A stretch of DNA of 12,088 nt from Candidatus Kapaibacterium sp. (GTDB taxonomy: Bacteria > Bacteroidota > Ignavibacteria > Kapaibacteriales > UBA961). This document shows, one piece after another, positions 1 to 7,631 of the stretch. Under the pieces are notes generated by a model. The model made no database searches and had not been told where the DNA came from. It worked only from the letters and a program-made list of their open reading frames with translations. Numbering within the stretch: the stretch's first letter is position 1; the number at the start of each line of letters is the position of its first letter. The stretch is taken from contig JALRHN010000054.1 of the NCBI GenBank assembly GCA_023259575.1, forward strand, positions 1-12,088, read 5' to 3'. Both the position numbers and the translations under genes were made by a program.

Positions 1-544
1 AATTCCTTTTACCTAGAACAGAAACATGCCCAAATGCACTACTATTTCTTGAATCTCTCTCATAATAAACAGTATCTGCATAAATCAAAGCTGAATCATC
101 TTCTACTGATACATTTCCATAAAATCTTGCTATATATTCAGATGTAGAATAATCACCAGTTTGCGCAATGACTGTTGTTCCTCTATCTACTATTTTTACC
201 CCACTTCTTCCTTTTGCTAACCGCGAATTTCCATCATACATTGCAAATGGAGTACTTAATGTTAATGAGCCTTGTTTAAGAATAACATCTCCAGATAATT
301 CTACAAGATTTTGTTGTATATATTCGATTGCATGAGAACAAGATAGGGTAACATTGCCTTGTGATATACTTACATTGCCTTTTAATTCCCGAATTGGTCC
401 AGAAGCAGTTTCTTTCCCTTCCATAAGATCTGCATGATTTAATACAATTGGATCTTTACTGCCCGAAATCTGCGTATACACTTGATGATGTACTATAAAA
501 AACAGAAACAAACTTACGATATAAAATGGAAGTTTATGAAGCAT
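1..544 (-). CDS. OstA/LptA-like exported protein, N-terminal part (partial at window edge)
   Basis: The reverse strand is open from an ATG at 544 to the left edge, giving 181 codons with no stop, so the C-terminus is missing. The protein starts with a positively charged residue and a hydrophobic segment (about residues 5-19), followed by a plausible signal-peptide cleavage region near 22-27. From about residue 33 it shows the repeating beta-strand pattern of OstA/LptA jelly-roll proteins: LKGNVSI (54-60), a cysteine-containing strand near 66-75, LSGDVILKQG (83-92), then alternating short strands ending in FYGNVSVED (141-149) and FGHVSVLG (171-178). OstA-family proteins bind LPS in the periplasm and help carry it to the outer membrane; the Bacteroidota versions are longer than E. 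coli LptA. It is divergent from smc. LptC, or the N-terminal domain of LptD, are alternatives. The fold family is fairly clear, the exact role is inferred. Confidence 0.72.
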   Translation of the reverse strand, partial: MLHKLPFYIVSLFLFFIVHHQVYTQISGSKDPIVLNHADLMEGKETASGPIRELKGNVSISQGNVTLSCSHAIEYIQQNLVELSGDVILKQGSLTLSTPFAMYDGNSRLAKGRSGVKIVDRGTTVIAQTGDYSTSEYIARFYGNVSVEDDSALIYADTVYYERDSRNSSAFGHVSVLGKRN

Positions 545-630
545 ATTGGCCAAAGTATAATAAGAATTCAGCACGAATTTAATAGATTTTTTTAGATAGA
601 GTTTAGGTATAAAAGTATTTAGAAGAGTAT

Positions 631-660
631 TTATCCACATTTTACTATTAATGGGGATAA
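631..660. promoter_or_regulatory. Inverted repeat with a perfect DnaA-box-like 9-mer
   Basis: The left arm TTATCCACATT (631-641) and right arm AATGGGGATAA (650-660) are reverse complements with one mismatch, separated by 8 bp. The left arm contains TTATCCACA, which is exactly the high-affinity DnaA box of E. coli. The right arm contains a reverse-strand copy with one change (TTATCCCCA). The pair sits in the smc/OstA-like divergent spacer. It could be a DnaA-controlled operator, a site for another dimeric regulator, or a chance match. Confidence 0.45.
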
Positions 661-710
661 CTTCTTTAAAAAGCATTGAAAAGAAAGCTAAAACTTAGGT
701 TTACAAATCG

Positions 711-718
711 TAATTTTG
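711..718 (+). promoter_or_regulatory. Bacteroidota-type -7 element upstream of smc
   Basis: TAATTTTG matches the Bacteroidota sigma-A -7 consensus TAnnTTTG and lies 49 bp before the smc start codon. Initiation about 7 bp downstream would leave a leader of roughly 40 nt. No good TTTG (-33) element is seen 19-21 bp upstream, so the call rests on the -7 match and its position. Confidence 0.38.
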
Positions 719-767
719 CCGTCCAACAGATTAAACGAAAAGTCATTCCCTCACTTCATAGCCAAGC

Positions 768-3700
768 ATGTATTTATCTTCGGTTGACATAACAGGTTTT
801 AAATCGTTTGCCCAGAAAACTCCATTGAGATTCTCCGATGGATTAACTGCTATTGTTGGACCAAATGGTTGTGGGAAAACAAATATAGTAGACGCTATTA
901 GATGGGCTTTAGGAGAGCAAAAAACATCTGTTTTAAGATCTGATGCCATGGAAAATGTAATTTTTAATGGCACCAGAACTCGAAGACCTATTGGCTTAGC
1001 AGAAGTTTCACTGACAATTCAAAATAATAGACAAATACTTCCAACCGAATATACAGAAGTAACAATTACTCGCAGATTATTCAGAAATGGTGAAAGCCAA
1101 TATTTTCTAAATAAAACGCAATGTAGATTAAAAGATATTATCGATCTTTTTATGGATACTGGAATGGGATCTGATGCCTATTCTGTAATAGAGCTTAAAA
1201 TGATCGAAAAGATTTTAAGTGATAGAACTGACGAAAGAAGACATTTATTCGAAGAAGCTGCTGGGGTTACTAAATATAAAGCTAGAAGAAAAGAAACGAA
1301 GCGACGCATAGATTCGATAAAGAATGATGTCTCTAGAGTGCAGGATATTCTTAGAGAAGTACAAAAAAATGTCTACTCTTTAGCTCGCCAAGCCGATAAA
1401 GCAAAATTACACGCTGATTTAACTAAACAATTGTCAGCTTCTCAATCATGGTTATTGTATTCTGAATTAAAAAGAATTGAGAATATATTACAATCTAAAA
1501 ATGAGGAATACACACCTTTACAAGAAAAGTTGTCGTCTATTAATATTATTCTCATTGAAGCTGAAAAGTCTAGAATATCTATCGAACATGATGCAGAAAG
1601 TTTTGAATCAGAAATGAAAGAATTGCAAGATGAATTCCAAAATTCTTCTACGGCTTTCGCTGCAATGAGTCAACAAAAAGCTGTATCAAATGAAAGAATA
1701 AAAGCTTTTTCTGATGCAATTATCCGAGCTAAAGATCAACAAAAAGAAACCGAACTTTTGTTGAATCAAGCAGAAATTACATGCGAACAATCTAAGCAAA
1801 AAGCTCAGAACTTATCTTCTGAATGTTCAGAATATGAAAAAGATATTCAAATATTACAAAATGCTCGTGAAGCCGCAAAAATCAATGCTCAAGAATTATA
1901 TCAACAATCAACTGCTTTTGATTCAGAAATTTCGCAAATAGATTCAATATTATCCCAACATAGATCATCCTCTGATAGAACTTCAGAAAGAATCGCAGGA
2001 TTGGAAAGACGGATTGCAGAAACACATTCTGAACAACTTCAAACATTAGCTTCTTTAGAATTACTTCAAAAAGAAATATCAGAAAAAGACACATTAAAAG
2101 ATGGTTATATCAATGCTGTCCTACATGCAGAACAAATTGTTATTGAAAAACAACAGTATGTAGAATCATTACAAAACACAATTACTACTATTCAGCAAAC
2201 ATTGGGAGATCTTCAGAATGAAAAGGGACATCATTCTGCTTCGATAGAATTCCTTAAAAATCTAATTGATACGTCAGAAAGCTCTGTTTATCTCACTTCA
2301 TCGTCTTCTTGGAACCCTAAAGGTGGCAAAATCACCCTTGCAGAAATTATAGATGCAGACGAATCATTAACTATCGCATTAGATGCAGCTTTAGGTGAAG
2401 CAGGAAAATATTTTGTAGTAGATAATCAAGAAGAAGCTTTGGCTGGTTGTGCTGAATTACACAAAAACAATAAAGGAAAATCATCTTTTATATGTACATC
2501 GTTAATACCTACTGTAAAACCGCTTCAAGTATATCCACAGTCAGATGGTATCATTGGATTAGCCAGCGAGATTGTACAAGTAGATGATCATATAAGGAAT
2601 ATCCTTCGTATACTTTTAGGTAAAACTATAATCGTAGAAAATGCTACCATTGCTATGGAGTTAGCTGCTAATCATCAAGATTTTAGTTTTATTACTCTAA
2701 AAGGTGAAATTTTTTCTGCTTCGGGTATCATTCGTGGAGGCTCTACTTCATCATCAGAAGGTAAAAATATCGGTAAAAGAGAGCAGATAGCAAGATTAAC
2801 TAAAACATTGAACGTAATTACTTCTAACATTATAGAACTTCAACAATCGCTTATAACATCTAAAAATGAGTTTAATTCAATAAATATTCGTGCTTTACAT
2901 GATGATGTGCGAAAAGCAGAACAAGATAAAAATACGTTTCTACAATCTTTAGAAAAATTGATTTATAAAAAAGAAGCTTTAGAACATTCTCTTCAAAGAC
3001 AAAAAGATGCTCTTGTAGATTTTCAGCAACAAATGCAGAATTTATTACAAAGTAATACGGATGATAAAGAAAAGATAGAACACATCATTCAAAAGAAAAA
3101 TGTTCTTATAGAATCCAAACAAACTATTTTAAGCCAATACCGAATAGCAGAAGCTGACTTAACAAAAGCTGAAGAATTATATAGGGCTGCTGAATTAATA
3201 ATTGTACAAAAAAAAGCTGAAGAACGCGCTGCAATCCATGAAGTTAATCGTCTATTAGAACTTATAAAACAAAAAAATGATCAATTGCTGTTTTTGGAGA
3301 ATGAACAAAAAAGATCAAGCATAGAATTACAAGCTTTAGAATCATCAATTTTTTCTGTAAGTAAAGAAATCGATGAAGAACAAGAACGATTACAATTCCT
3401 CAAAGAAGTTATAGCTAATCGAGAATCCAAATCTTTGGAATTTAAAAGAATTCGCAATGAAGCAAAAGAATATGAAGCTAAGATTAGGGCAGAACAACAT
3501 GCAATCATGCAATTGATTCATTCTTCTGAATTAAGTTTACAACAAGCTCAGATCGAATATAAAAGAATAGTAGAAAAAGCTGAAGAGCATTCTCCTGGTA
3601 TTGATTTAGTACATATACCCGAAGAATGGATTCCACCTGCTGATTTTGATGAAATTATCGAAAGAGAAAAATCAAAAAAAATCACTCAACGTTTACAAAA

Positions 3701-4313
3701 CTTAGGGAATGTTAATTTTCTAGCCTTAGAAGAATATGAAAAAGAACATGAACGATTTGAATTTCTAAAATCACAGTTGGCCGATTTGTCTGAAGCTGAA
3801 GATTCTTTGCAACATACCATGACAGAGATAAATCAAACAGCCCAACAACGTTTTCATGATACTTTCGAGCAAATCAGAGTACATTTTAAACATTTGTTTT
3901 CTTTGTTATTTAGTGGAAGTGGCGAGGCAGATATTCATCTTGGTGAAGGTGATCCACTTGAATGTTCTATAGAGATCTCAGCAAAACCACCCGGTAAAAG
4001 ACCTCAATCAATTGAATTACTTTCTGCTGGTGAAAAAACATTAACTGCAATTGCATTACTCTTTGCAATTTACCTTGTTAAACCAAGTCCATTTTGTATT
4101 TTGGACGAAGTAGATGCACCATTAGATGATGCTAATATCGATAGATATTTACAACTCATTAGAAGCTTTAGTGATAAAACTCAGTTTTTAATGATTACAC
4201 ATAATAAAAAAACAATGGAAGCAGCTGATACACTTTATGGCATTACTCAAGAAGAAGAAGGTGTCTCTAAAGTAGTTTCAGTTAGATTTACCGGGCAAGA
4301 CATTGCCGTATAA
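768..4313 (+). CDS. smc: Chromosome segregation ATPase SMC
   Basis: A 1181-residue protein, full length for bacterial SMC. It begins MYLSSVDITGFKSFA, the usual SMC start, followed by Walker A GPNGCGKT (31-38). YSVIE (138-142) and FEEAAG (161-166) are the conserved N-terminal head segments. Two long Glu/Lys/Gln-rich coiled-coil arms (about 167-500 and 690-1010) flank a hinge (about 505-690) that ends with IIRGGS (654-659). The C-terminal head has the ABC signature LSAGEK (1085-1090), Walker B ending in D1113/E1114, and a D-loop near 1117-1123. SMC dimerises through the hinge, normally works with ScpA/ScpB, and compacts and helps segregate newly replicated chromosomes using ATP. No scpAB genes are in the window. 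The signature has Ala where Gly is usual (LSGGE). The ATG at 768 is chosen because the first residues align with the family start. Confidence 0.97.
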   Translation: MYLSSVDITGFKSFAQKTPLRFSDGLTAIVGPNGCGKTNIVDAIRWALGEQKTSVLRSDAMENVIFNGTRTRRPIGLAEVSLTIQNNRQILPTEYTEVTITRRLFRNGESQYFLNKTQCRLKDIIDLFMDTGMGSDAYSVIELKMIEKILSDRTDERRHLFEEAAGVTKYKARRKETKRRIDSIKNDVSRVQDILREVQKNVYSLARQADKAKLHADLTKQLSASQSWLLYSELKRIENILQSKNEEYTPLQEKLSSINIILIEAEKSRISIEHDAESFESEMKELQDEFQNSSTAFAAMSQQKAVSNERIKAFSDAIIRAKDQQKETELLLNQAEITCEQSKQKAQNLSSECSEYEKDIQILQNAREAAKINAQELYQQSTAFDSEISQIDSILSQHRSSSDRTSERIAGLERRIAETHSEQLQTLASLELLQKEISEKDTLKDGYINAVLHAEQIVIEKQQYVESLQNTITTIQQTLGDLQNEKGHHSASIEFLKNLIDTSESSVYLTSSSSWNPKGGKITLAEIIDADESLTIALDAALGEAGKYFVVDNQEEALAGCAELHKNNKGKSSFICTSLIPTVKPLQVYPQSDGIIGLASEIVQVDDHIRNILRILLGKTIIVENATIAMELAANHQDFSFITLKGEIFSASGIIRGGSTSSSEGKNIGKREQIARLTKTLNVITSNIIELQQSLITSKNEFNSINIRALHDDVRKAEQDKNTFLQSLEKLIYKKEALEHSLQRQKDALVDFQQQMQNLLQSNTDDKEKIEHIIQKKNVLIESKQTILSQYRIAEADLTKAEELYRAAELIIVQKKAEERAAIHEVNRLLELIKQKNDQLLFLENEQKRSSIELQALESSIFSVSKEIDEEQERLQFLKEVIANRESKSLEFKRIRNEAKEYEAKIRAEQHAIMQLIHSSELSLQQAQIEYKRIVEKAEEHSPGIDLVHIPEEWIPPADFDEIIEREKSKKITQRLQNLGNVNFLALEEYEKEHERFEFLKSQLADLSEAEDSLQHTMTEINQTAQQRFHDTFEQIRVHFKHLFSLLFSGSGEADIHLGEGDPLECSIEISAKPPGKRPQSIELLSAGEKTLTAIALLFAIYLVKPSPFCILDEVDAPLDDANIDRYLQLIRSFSDKTQFLMITHNKKTMEAADTLYGITQEEEGVSKVVSVRFTGQDIAV

Positions 4314-4345
4314 AATAGCATCCTTTTACATGTAGGATTTCACAT

Positions 4346-4909
4346 ATGAAAAAGTTTTTCTTTGCAAGTTTGTTCACATTCCTCTGTTTGATAAGTATAG
4401 ACAGTACTCCTGTAAAGGCCCAATTTGAAGAGGATTTACCGCAAATAACTACAAATGACACACTTAATTATCCAATCAAAACAGTATGGAAATCAATTAA
4501 GCGTGCATTTTTTCTTAAAGGCACTTTTTCAGATCCTTCTACAAGAGAGCCAAAATTAGATGAAAAAACAAATCTTTATAGGGGATCAATTCGCTCAGAT
4601 TTTTGTGTTTTTGCAGCCGGACCAGACACTACAGCTGATGTACTTGAACGATATGGCAGACTTCCAGTTATCCGTGGAGGCAAATGGGTAGCAGGTAGAG
4701 TAAAATATGAATTCCGTGTCAAAGAATTAACAGAAGAACAAACAATGATTAGCTTGGTTTGTGGTATCAGTGGATTTGAGGAAGCTGTTACGGGATCTGT
4801 ACATTTTTGGAATTCGAATGGAATCCTTGATAAAGAAATCATCGATTTAGTCCGTAAATTAGCCGCAGACCCAGAAACTCTGAACTTCAAAGAAGATAGA
4901 ATGAAATAA
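4346..4909 (+). CDS. Small exported protein of unknown function
   Basis: A 187-residue protein beginning with two lysines, a hydrophobic core (about 4-18) and a likely type I cleavage site after TPVKA (21-25), so it is probably periplasmic or outer-membrane associated. There is no lipobox cysteine at the cleavage point, so it is not an obvious lipoprotein. The mature part alternates predicted helix (YPIKTVWKSIKRAFF, 42-56) and strand (VKYEFRVKEL, 119-128; TMISLVCGI, 133-141), with a C-terminal helix about 158-174. It begins 32 bp after the smc stop on the same strand. A possible Shine-Dalgarno AGGA (4334-4337) lies 8 bp before the ATG, and a shared transcript is likely. I do not recognise the family. 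The helix followed by beta-strands loosely recalls BamC/NlpB-type domains, but no diagnostic motif supports that. Confidence 0.82.
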   Translation: MKKFFFASLFTFLCLISIDSTPVKAQFEEDLPQITTNDTLNYPIKTVWKSIKRAFFLKGTFSDPSTREPKLDEKTNLYRGSIRSDFCVFAAGPDTTADVLERYGRLPVIRGGKWVAGRVKYEFRVKELTEEQTMISLVCGISGFEEAVTGSVHFWNSNGILDKEIIDLVRKLAADPETLNFKEDRMK

Positions 4910-4921
4910 TCATTATTAAGA

Positions 4922-5479
4922 TTATGCTTTAATTCCTTTCCAACATGATGTTAAGGCTATATTTACAATCTGATCTAGATTAACATTTGATTGCTCTTCA
5001 ATATAATGTAATGCCGTCATTACAGAATTAAGCACAATTGCCATCATTAAATGTATAGGCATTGGACTCAATACATTTTGAAACATGCCAGCCTGTAAAA
5101 ATTGTAATAATTCAATCAATTGATTATTACCCTCTTCCTGTATTTCTTTGGATATTATAGGTCCCCTAGAAGTATATTCAATATATCTATACTCATTTCT
5201 GTTCTGTTCAAAATAAGTAAATAGGATTGTCCAATATTTTGTGAATCGTTCTTGATATGTATAATCTGAGCCTAAACCAGTTGCTAATTCAGCAGCTAAT
5301 TTTTCCATTATCCAAATATACGTTTCACCCAATAATTCATCTTTACTTCGAAAATGATGATAAATTGTTCCCGCAGATACATTAGCTCTTTTGTAAATTA
5401 AAGACATAGGAGAATCATGAACTCCCCTTTCAGCTGCTAATAAAATAGTTGCTTTTATTACTTCTAGTCGTCTGTCCAT
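4922..5479 (-). CDS. TetR/AcrR-family transcriptional regulator
   Basis: A 185-residue protein of typical TetR length. The N-terminal three-helix DNA-binding domain covers about residues 5-50, with the turn and recognition helix in NVSAGTIYHHFRSKDEL (33-49), a near-consensus TetR signature. The rest (about 55-183) is the helical ligand-binding and dimerisation domain, which is poorly conserved, so the inducer cannot be predicted. TetR proteins usually repress their own gene and a neighbouring transporter or enzyme, but no efflux pump is adjacent. The candidate targets here are its own promoter and the exported propeller gene upstream on the same strand. A good Shine-Dalgarno, AGAGGA on the minus strand about 6 bp before the ATG, supports the start. 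The 3' end converges on the small exported gene with 12 bp between stop codons. Confidence 0.93.
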   Translation of the reverse strand: MDRRLEVIKATILLAAERGVHDSPMSLIYKRANVSAGTIYHHFRSKDELLGETYIWIMEKLAAELATGLGSDYTYQERFTKYWTILFTYFEQNRNEYRYIEYTSRGPIISKEIQEEGNNQLIELLQFLQAGMFQNVLSPMPIHLMMAIVLNSVMTALHYIEEQSNVNLDQIVNIALTSCWKGIKA

Positions 5480-5497
5480 AGTAGATCCTCTTAATTC

Positions 5498-5532
5498 GAA
5501 TATTCATTCACATTCAAATTACAGAGAATATT
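5498..5532. promoter_or_regulatory. Candidate TetR operator: two GAATATT half-palindromes
   Basis: GAATATTC (5498-5505) is a perfect 8-bp palindrome. GAATATT recurs at 5526-5532, 28 bp on, and both lie between the tetR start codon and its likely promoter. ATTCGAAT, overlapping the first copy, is also palindromic. Sites placed between promoter and gene suit autorepression by a TetR dimer. In AT-rich DNA such short palindromes can occur by chance. Confidence 0.28.
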
Positions 5533-5545
5533 AAATCAATCAAAA

Positions 5546-5553
5546 CAAAATTA
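5546..5553 (-). promoter_or_regulatory. -7 element for tetR, overlapping the stop of the upstream gene
   Basis: On the minus strand this reads TAATTTTG, an exact match to TAnnTTTG, 67 bp before the tetR start codon. It overlaps the TAA stop codon of the exported propeller gene (5551-5553), so tetR could have its own promoter as well as read-through from that gene. No convincing -33 TTTG is visible. Confidence 0.35.
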
Positions 5554-6801
5554 TGGATAACAATACATAAGATAGAGTCTGTTTCTTATGATTCCTAATG
5601 CTTCATATCGTTTAGTTTTATGATTATATATTGGATTTGAAGTACTATCAACCATTATTCCAGCATAAGAGAAACTATTTTGTATATTCTGCATAATCAA
5701 AGCAGAACTACTAGTAAATGCAAAAGTTGATGTCCCAGGTGCTAAAGCATATGTTTTATTAGGGTTAAGACCATTTTTTTGGATATATTTTTGCCCATTG
5801 ATGCTCATAAATTGATCTTGATTATTATCACCAGCAAAGAAGAATGCACTTCCATCATGCGAGAAACTAGGATTTCCAGATTGAATTCCAGATTCATATT
5901 CACTACTATTTAACACTATTCTTGGATTATTATTTTTCATCGCTTTAAAACCTATTAAAGCAGCTTCTGGATGAAGATTAATATGTGAAATCATATCATA
6001 AGATGGCGAATAAAATGGCTCTCTAAATTCATCAGAAATCATGATAGCATTATATGTATTTCCAATTCTTTTAATACACCCAATAATTGTTTGAGCTTGA
6101 TTAAGCTGTAATTCATAAATGGCAGAGGCAAAAAGTAATTCTTGTTCTGATCTCATTAATCGCCATTGTTCACCAATTTCAGCTGCATATACAAATGAAT
6201 TATCAAGCATAAATCCACAAGGAACAATCTTTGAAAATCTATCAGACTCAATATTATTTATAATAACAGATACCGAATTCCCCCTTTTAGCTTGATAAGC
6301 ATAATGTTTACAATCATTACTAATATATACTTGCCCCAACCGACCAAATAATGAATATTGGGAAAATTCCCCGTTATTTTGTTCAATGCAAAGAATTTCA
6401 TTTTCGCCTTGAAACATTGAATAGTAGATAAAACCTTGTCTGTTAAAAGAAAGAATACCTGGTTGATTTGCATTCAGGCTCAAGATGGTATCATCTATTA
6501 TGACATTCCATTGTCCAACTCTAAAAGCAAAATATGCATAATGTAAACCATCTGCAGAGAATACCAATTGTTTTACAGAATCAAAATCTGAATGCCTAAA
6601 CCCCTGAATAACTACACTGTATCTGTGTGAATATGGCTGAGTAATTGCCCACCAATTGCCAGTAGAATCAATATCAGCAGAAATTAAATTTTCGCTACCA
6701 TCCAGTAATAGTTCTGCAGTACATTTATCTTGAGAAAAACTATATGAAAAAGTAAATAGACAAAAAATAAAACAAGAGCAAAAGAAATTCTTATATCTCA
6801 T
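5551..6801 (-). CDS. Exported beta-propeller-like protein of unknown function
   Basis: A 416-residue protein with an N-terminal signal peptide (hydrophobic about 6-22, likely cleavage after SYSFSQ near 24). The mature chain is rich in beta-strand and aromatic residues and has an irregular repeat of the form S-x-DG-x-x-[YF]-[AF]-[YF]. Examples are FSADGLHYAYFAFRVGQW (81-98), SNDCKHYAYQAKRG (161-174), the FVYAAEIGEQW stretch (203-213) and FSHDGSAFFFAGDNNQDQ (313-330). This is the pattern of TolB/WD40-like propeller blades. It has no T9SS sorting domain and no catalytic motif that I can identify, so it is probably periplasmic or surface-associated. It lies 71 bp upstream of tetR on the same strand and divergent from lpxH. 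A role in sensing or in envelope complexes is only a guess. Confidence 0.85.
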   Translation of the reverse strand: MRYKNFFCSCFIFCLFTFSYSFSQDKCTAELLLDGSENLISADIDSTGNWWAITQPYSHRYSVVIQGFRHSDFDSVKQLVFSADGLHYAYFAFRVGQWNVIIDDTILSLNANQPGILSFNRQGFIYYSMFQGENEILCIEQNNGEFSQYSLFGRLGQVYISNDCKHYAYQAKRGNSVSVIINNIESDRFSKIVPCGFMLDNSFVYAAEIGEQWRLMRSEQELLFASAIYELQLNQAQTIIGCIKRIGNTYNAIMISDEFREPFYSPSYDMISHINLHPEAALIGFKAMKNNNPRIVLNSSEYESGIQSGNPSFSHDGSAFFFAGDNNQDQFMSINGQKYIQKNGLNPNKTYALAPGTSTFAFTSSSALIMQNIQNSFSYAGIMVDSTSNPIYNHKTKRYEALGIIRNRLYLMYCYP

Positions 6802-6806
6802 AGATA

Positions 6807-6833
6807 ACTGATTTACTTAATTAAACAATCAGT
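6807..6833. promoter_or_regulatory. Symmetric inverted repeat between divergent exported-propeller and lpxH genes
   Basis: Perfect 7-bp arms ACTGATT (6807-6813) and AATCAGT (6827-6833) flank a 13-bp spacer centred on the palindrome TTAATTAA (6817-6824). It sits in the 80-bp divergent spacer, next to the start of the minus-strand gene and upstream of lpxH. The symmetry is that of a dimeric regulator's operator. A weak TAATTTG (6833-6839) resembles a -7 element for lpxH but is one base short. Confidence 0.35.
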
Positions 6834-6881
6834 AATTTGCGAATGTTAATTCACTAAAGTAGTTAAAAGATAGCATTTTAC

Positions 6882-7631
6882 ATGATATACTTTATTTCAG
6901 ATGTACATATCGGCTTGGGGAATAAGCAAAAGCAAAAAGAGACAGAACAAGCATTTTTACAATTTCTACAAAAAATTGAAGATGATTGTGATCACCTGTA
7001 TATTATAGGCGATTTATTTGATTATTGGTTTGAATATTCAACTGTAATTCCGAAACAATTTATTTCTATCTTGGCTGCAATTGAGAATTGGACAAAAAAA
7101 GGGAAATCAATCGACTATCTTATGGGAAATCATGACTTTGGCCATATATCTTTTTTTGAAAAAGAATTTGGCATTCACGTATATGAAGATGATATAATAA
7201 GAGAACATAATGGGAAAAAATTCTATTTGTCCCATGGAGATGGAAAAGCATATAATGATCAAGGATACAAGATACTTAAGAAAGTATTAAGGAATCCTTT
7301 AAGTAAATTATTATTTAAGTGGATACATCCTGATATTGGGATAGCAATTGCTGCACATGCTTCTAAGGAAAGTAGAGGATATACTGACAAAAAGGAATAT
7401 GAATCCAACGATTATAAAGATGGATTGAAAGACTTTGCACAAAACAAAATTATACAAGATGGATTCGACTTTGTGATTATGGGTCATAAACACAAAGCCG
7501 AAACAATTGAATTTGGGAATGGCACTTATATTAACTTAGGACATTGGCTTTCATTTCCTGCACATTATGCTGTATTTGATGGCGAGAATGTAGTTTTGAA
7601 ATCATTTCATTTTGAAAACACTATGCACTAA
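6882..7631 (+). CDS. lpxH: UDP-2,3-diacylglucosamine diphosphatase LpxH
   Basis: A 249-residue calcineurin-like metallophosphoesterase with the LpxH motif set: SDVHIG (6-11, ligands D7 and H9), GDLFDYWFEY (43-52, D44), GNHD (82-85, N83 and H84), SHGD (117-120, H118) and GHKH (201-204, H202 and H204). The YWFEY extension after GDLFD is characteristic of the LpxH branch. The enzyme hydrolyses UDP-2,3-diacylglucosamine to lipid X and UMP at the inner face of the cytoplasmic membrane, the fourth step of lipid A synthesis. Basic and aromatic residues about 126-150 suit a membrane-associated cap. The ATG at 6882 is right because only one residue could be removed before the metal-binding motif. The 3' end overlaps the convergent ureohydrolase gene by 11 bp. 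LpxG or another Bacteroidota variant is possible but less likely. Confidence 0.92.
   Translation: MIYFISDVHIGLGNKQKQKETEQAFLQFLQKIEDDCDHLYIIGDLFDYWFEYSTVIPKQFISILAAIENWTKKGKSIDYLMGNHDFGHISFFEKEFGIHVYEDDIIREHNGKKFYLSHGDGKAYNDQGYKILKKVLRNPLSKLLFKWIHPDIGIAIAAHASKESRGYTDKKEYESNDYKDGLKDFAQNKIIQDGFDFVIMGHKHKAETIEFGNGTYINLGHWLSFPAHYAVFDGENVVLKSFHFENTMH

Larger units (their letters stand above)
545..767. other. Divergent intergenic spacer between the OstA-like gene and smc
   Basis: This 223-bp AT-rich stretch contains no convincing ORF. It holds the start regions of two divergent genes, a DnaA-box-like inverted repeat (631-660) and a -7-like promoter element facing smc (711-718). No strong Shine-Dalgarno sequence lies in front of either start codon, which is common in Bacteroidota. 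No RNA gene is recognisable. Confidence 0.7.

Noticed and set aside
631..660. Chromosomal replication origin (oriC)
   Set aside because: There is only one perfect and one near DnaA box, no cluster, and no dnaA, dnaN or other origin-linked gene in the window. A regulatory site is more economical.
743..973. Minus-strand frame over the start of smc
   Set aside because: It is antisense to the conserved Walker A region of smc, with no signal, motif or upstream elements of its own.
4320..4338. Intrinsic terminator after smc
   Set aside because: The ATCCT/AGGAT stem is only 5 bp with a 9-nt loop and no T-run, and its 3' arm contains the likely Shine-Dalgarno of the next gene.
4576..4890. 104-codon minus-strand frame
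   Set aside because: It is fully antisense to the small exported gene, which has a signal peptide and a ribosome binding site. The antisense product shows no recognisable feature.
4905..4917. Terminator between the small exported gene and tetR
   Set aside because: AATAAT-C-ATTATT is symmetric but made only of A and T, so it would be too weak to terminate transcription.
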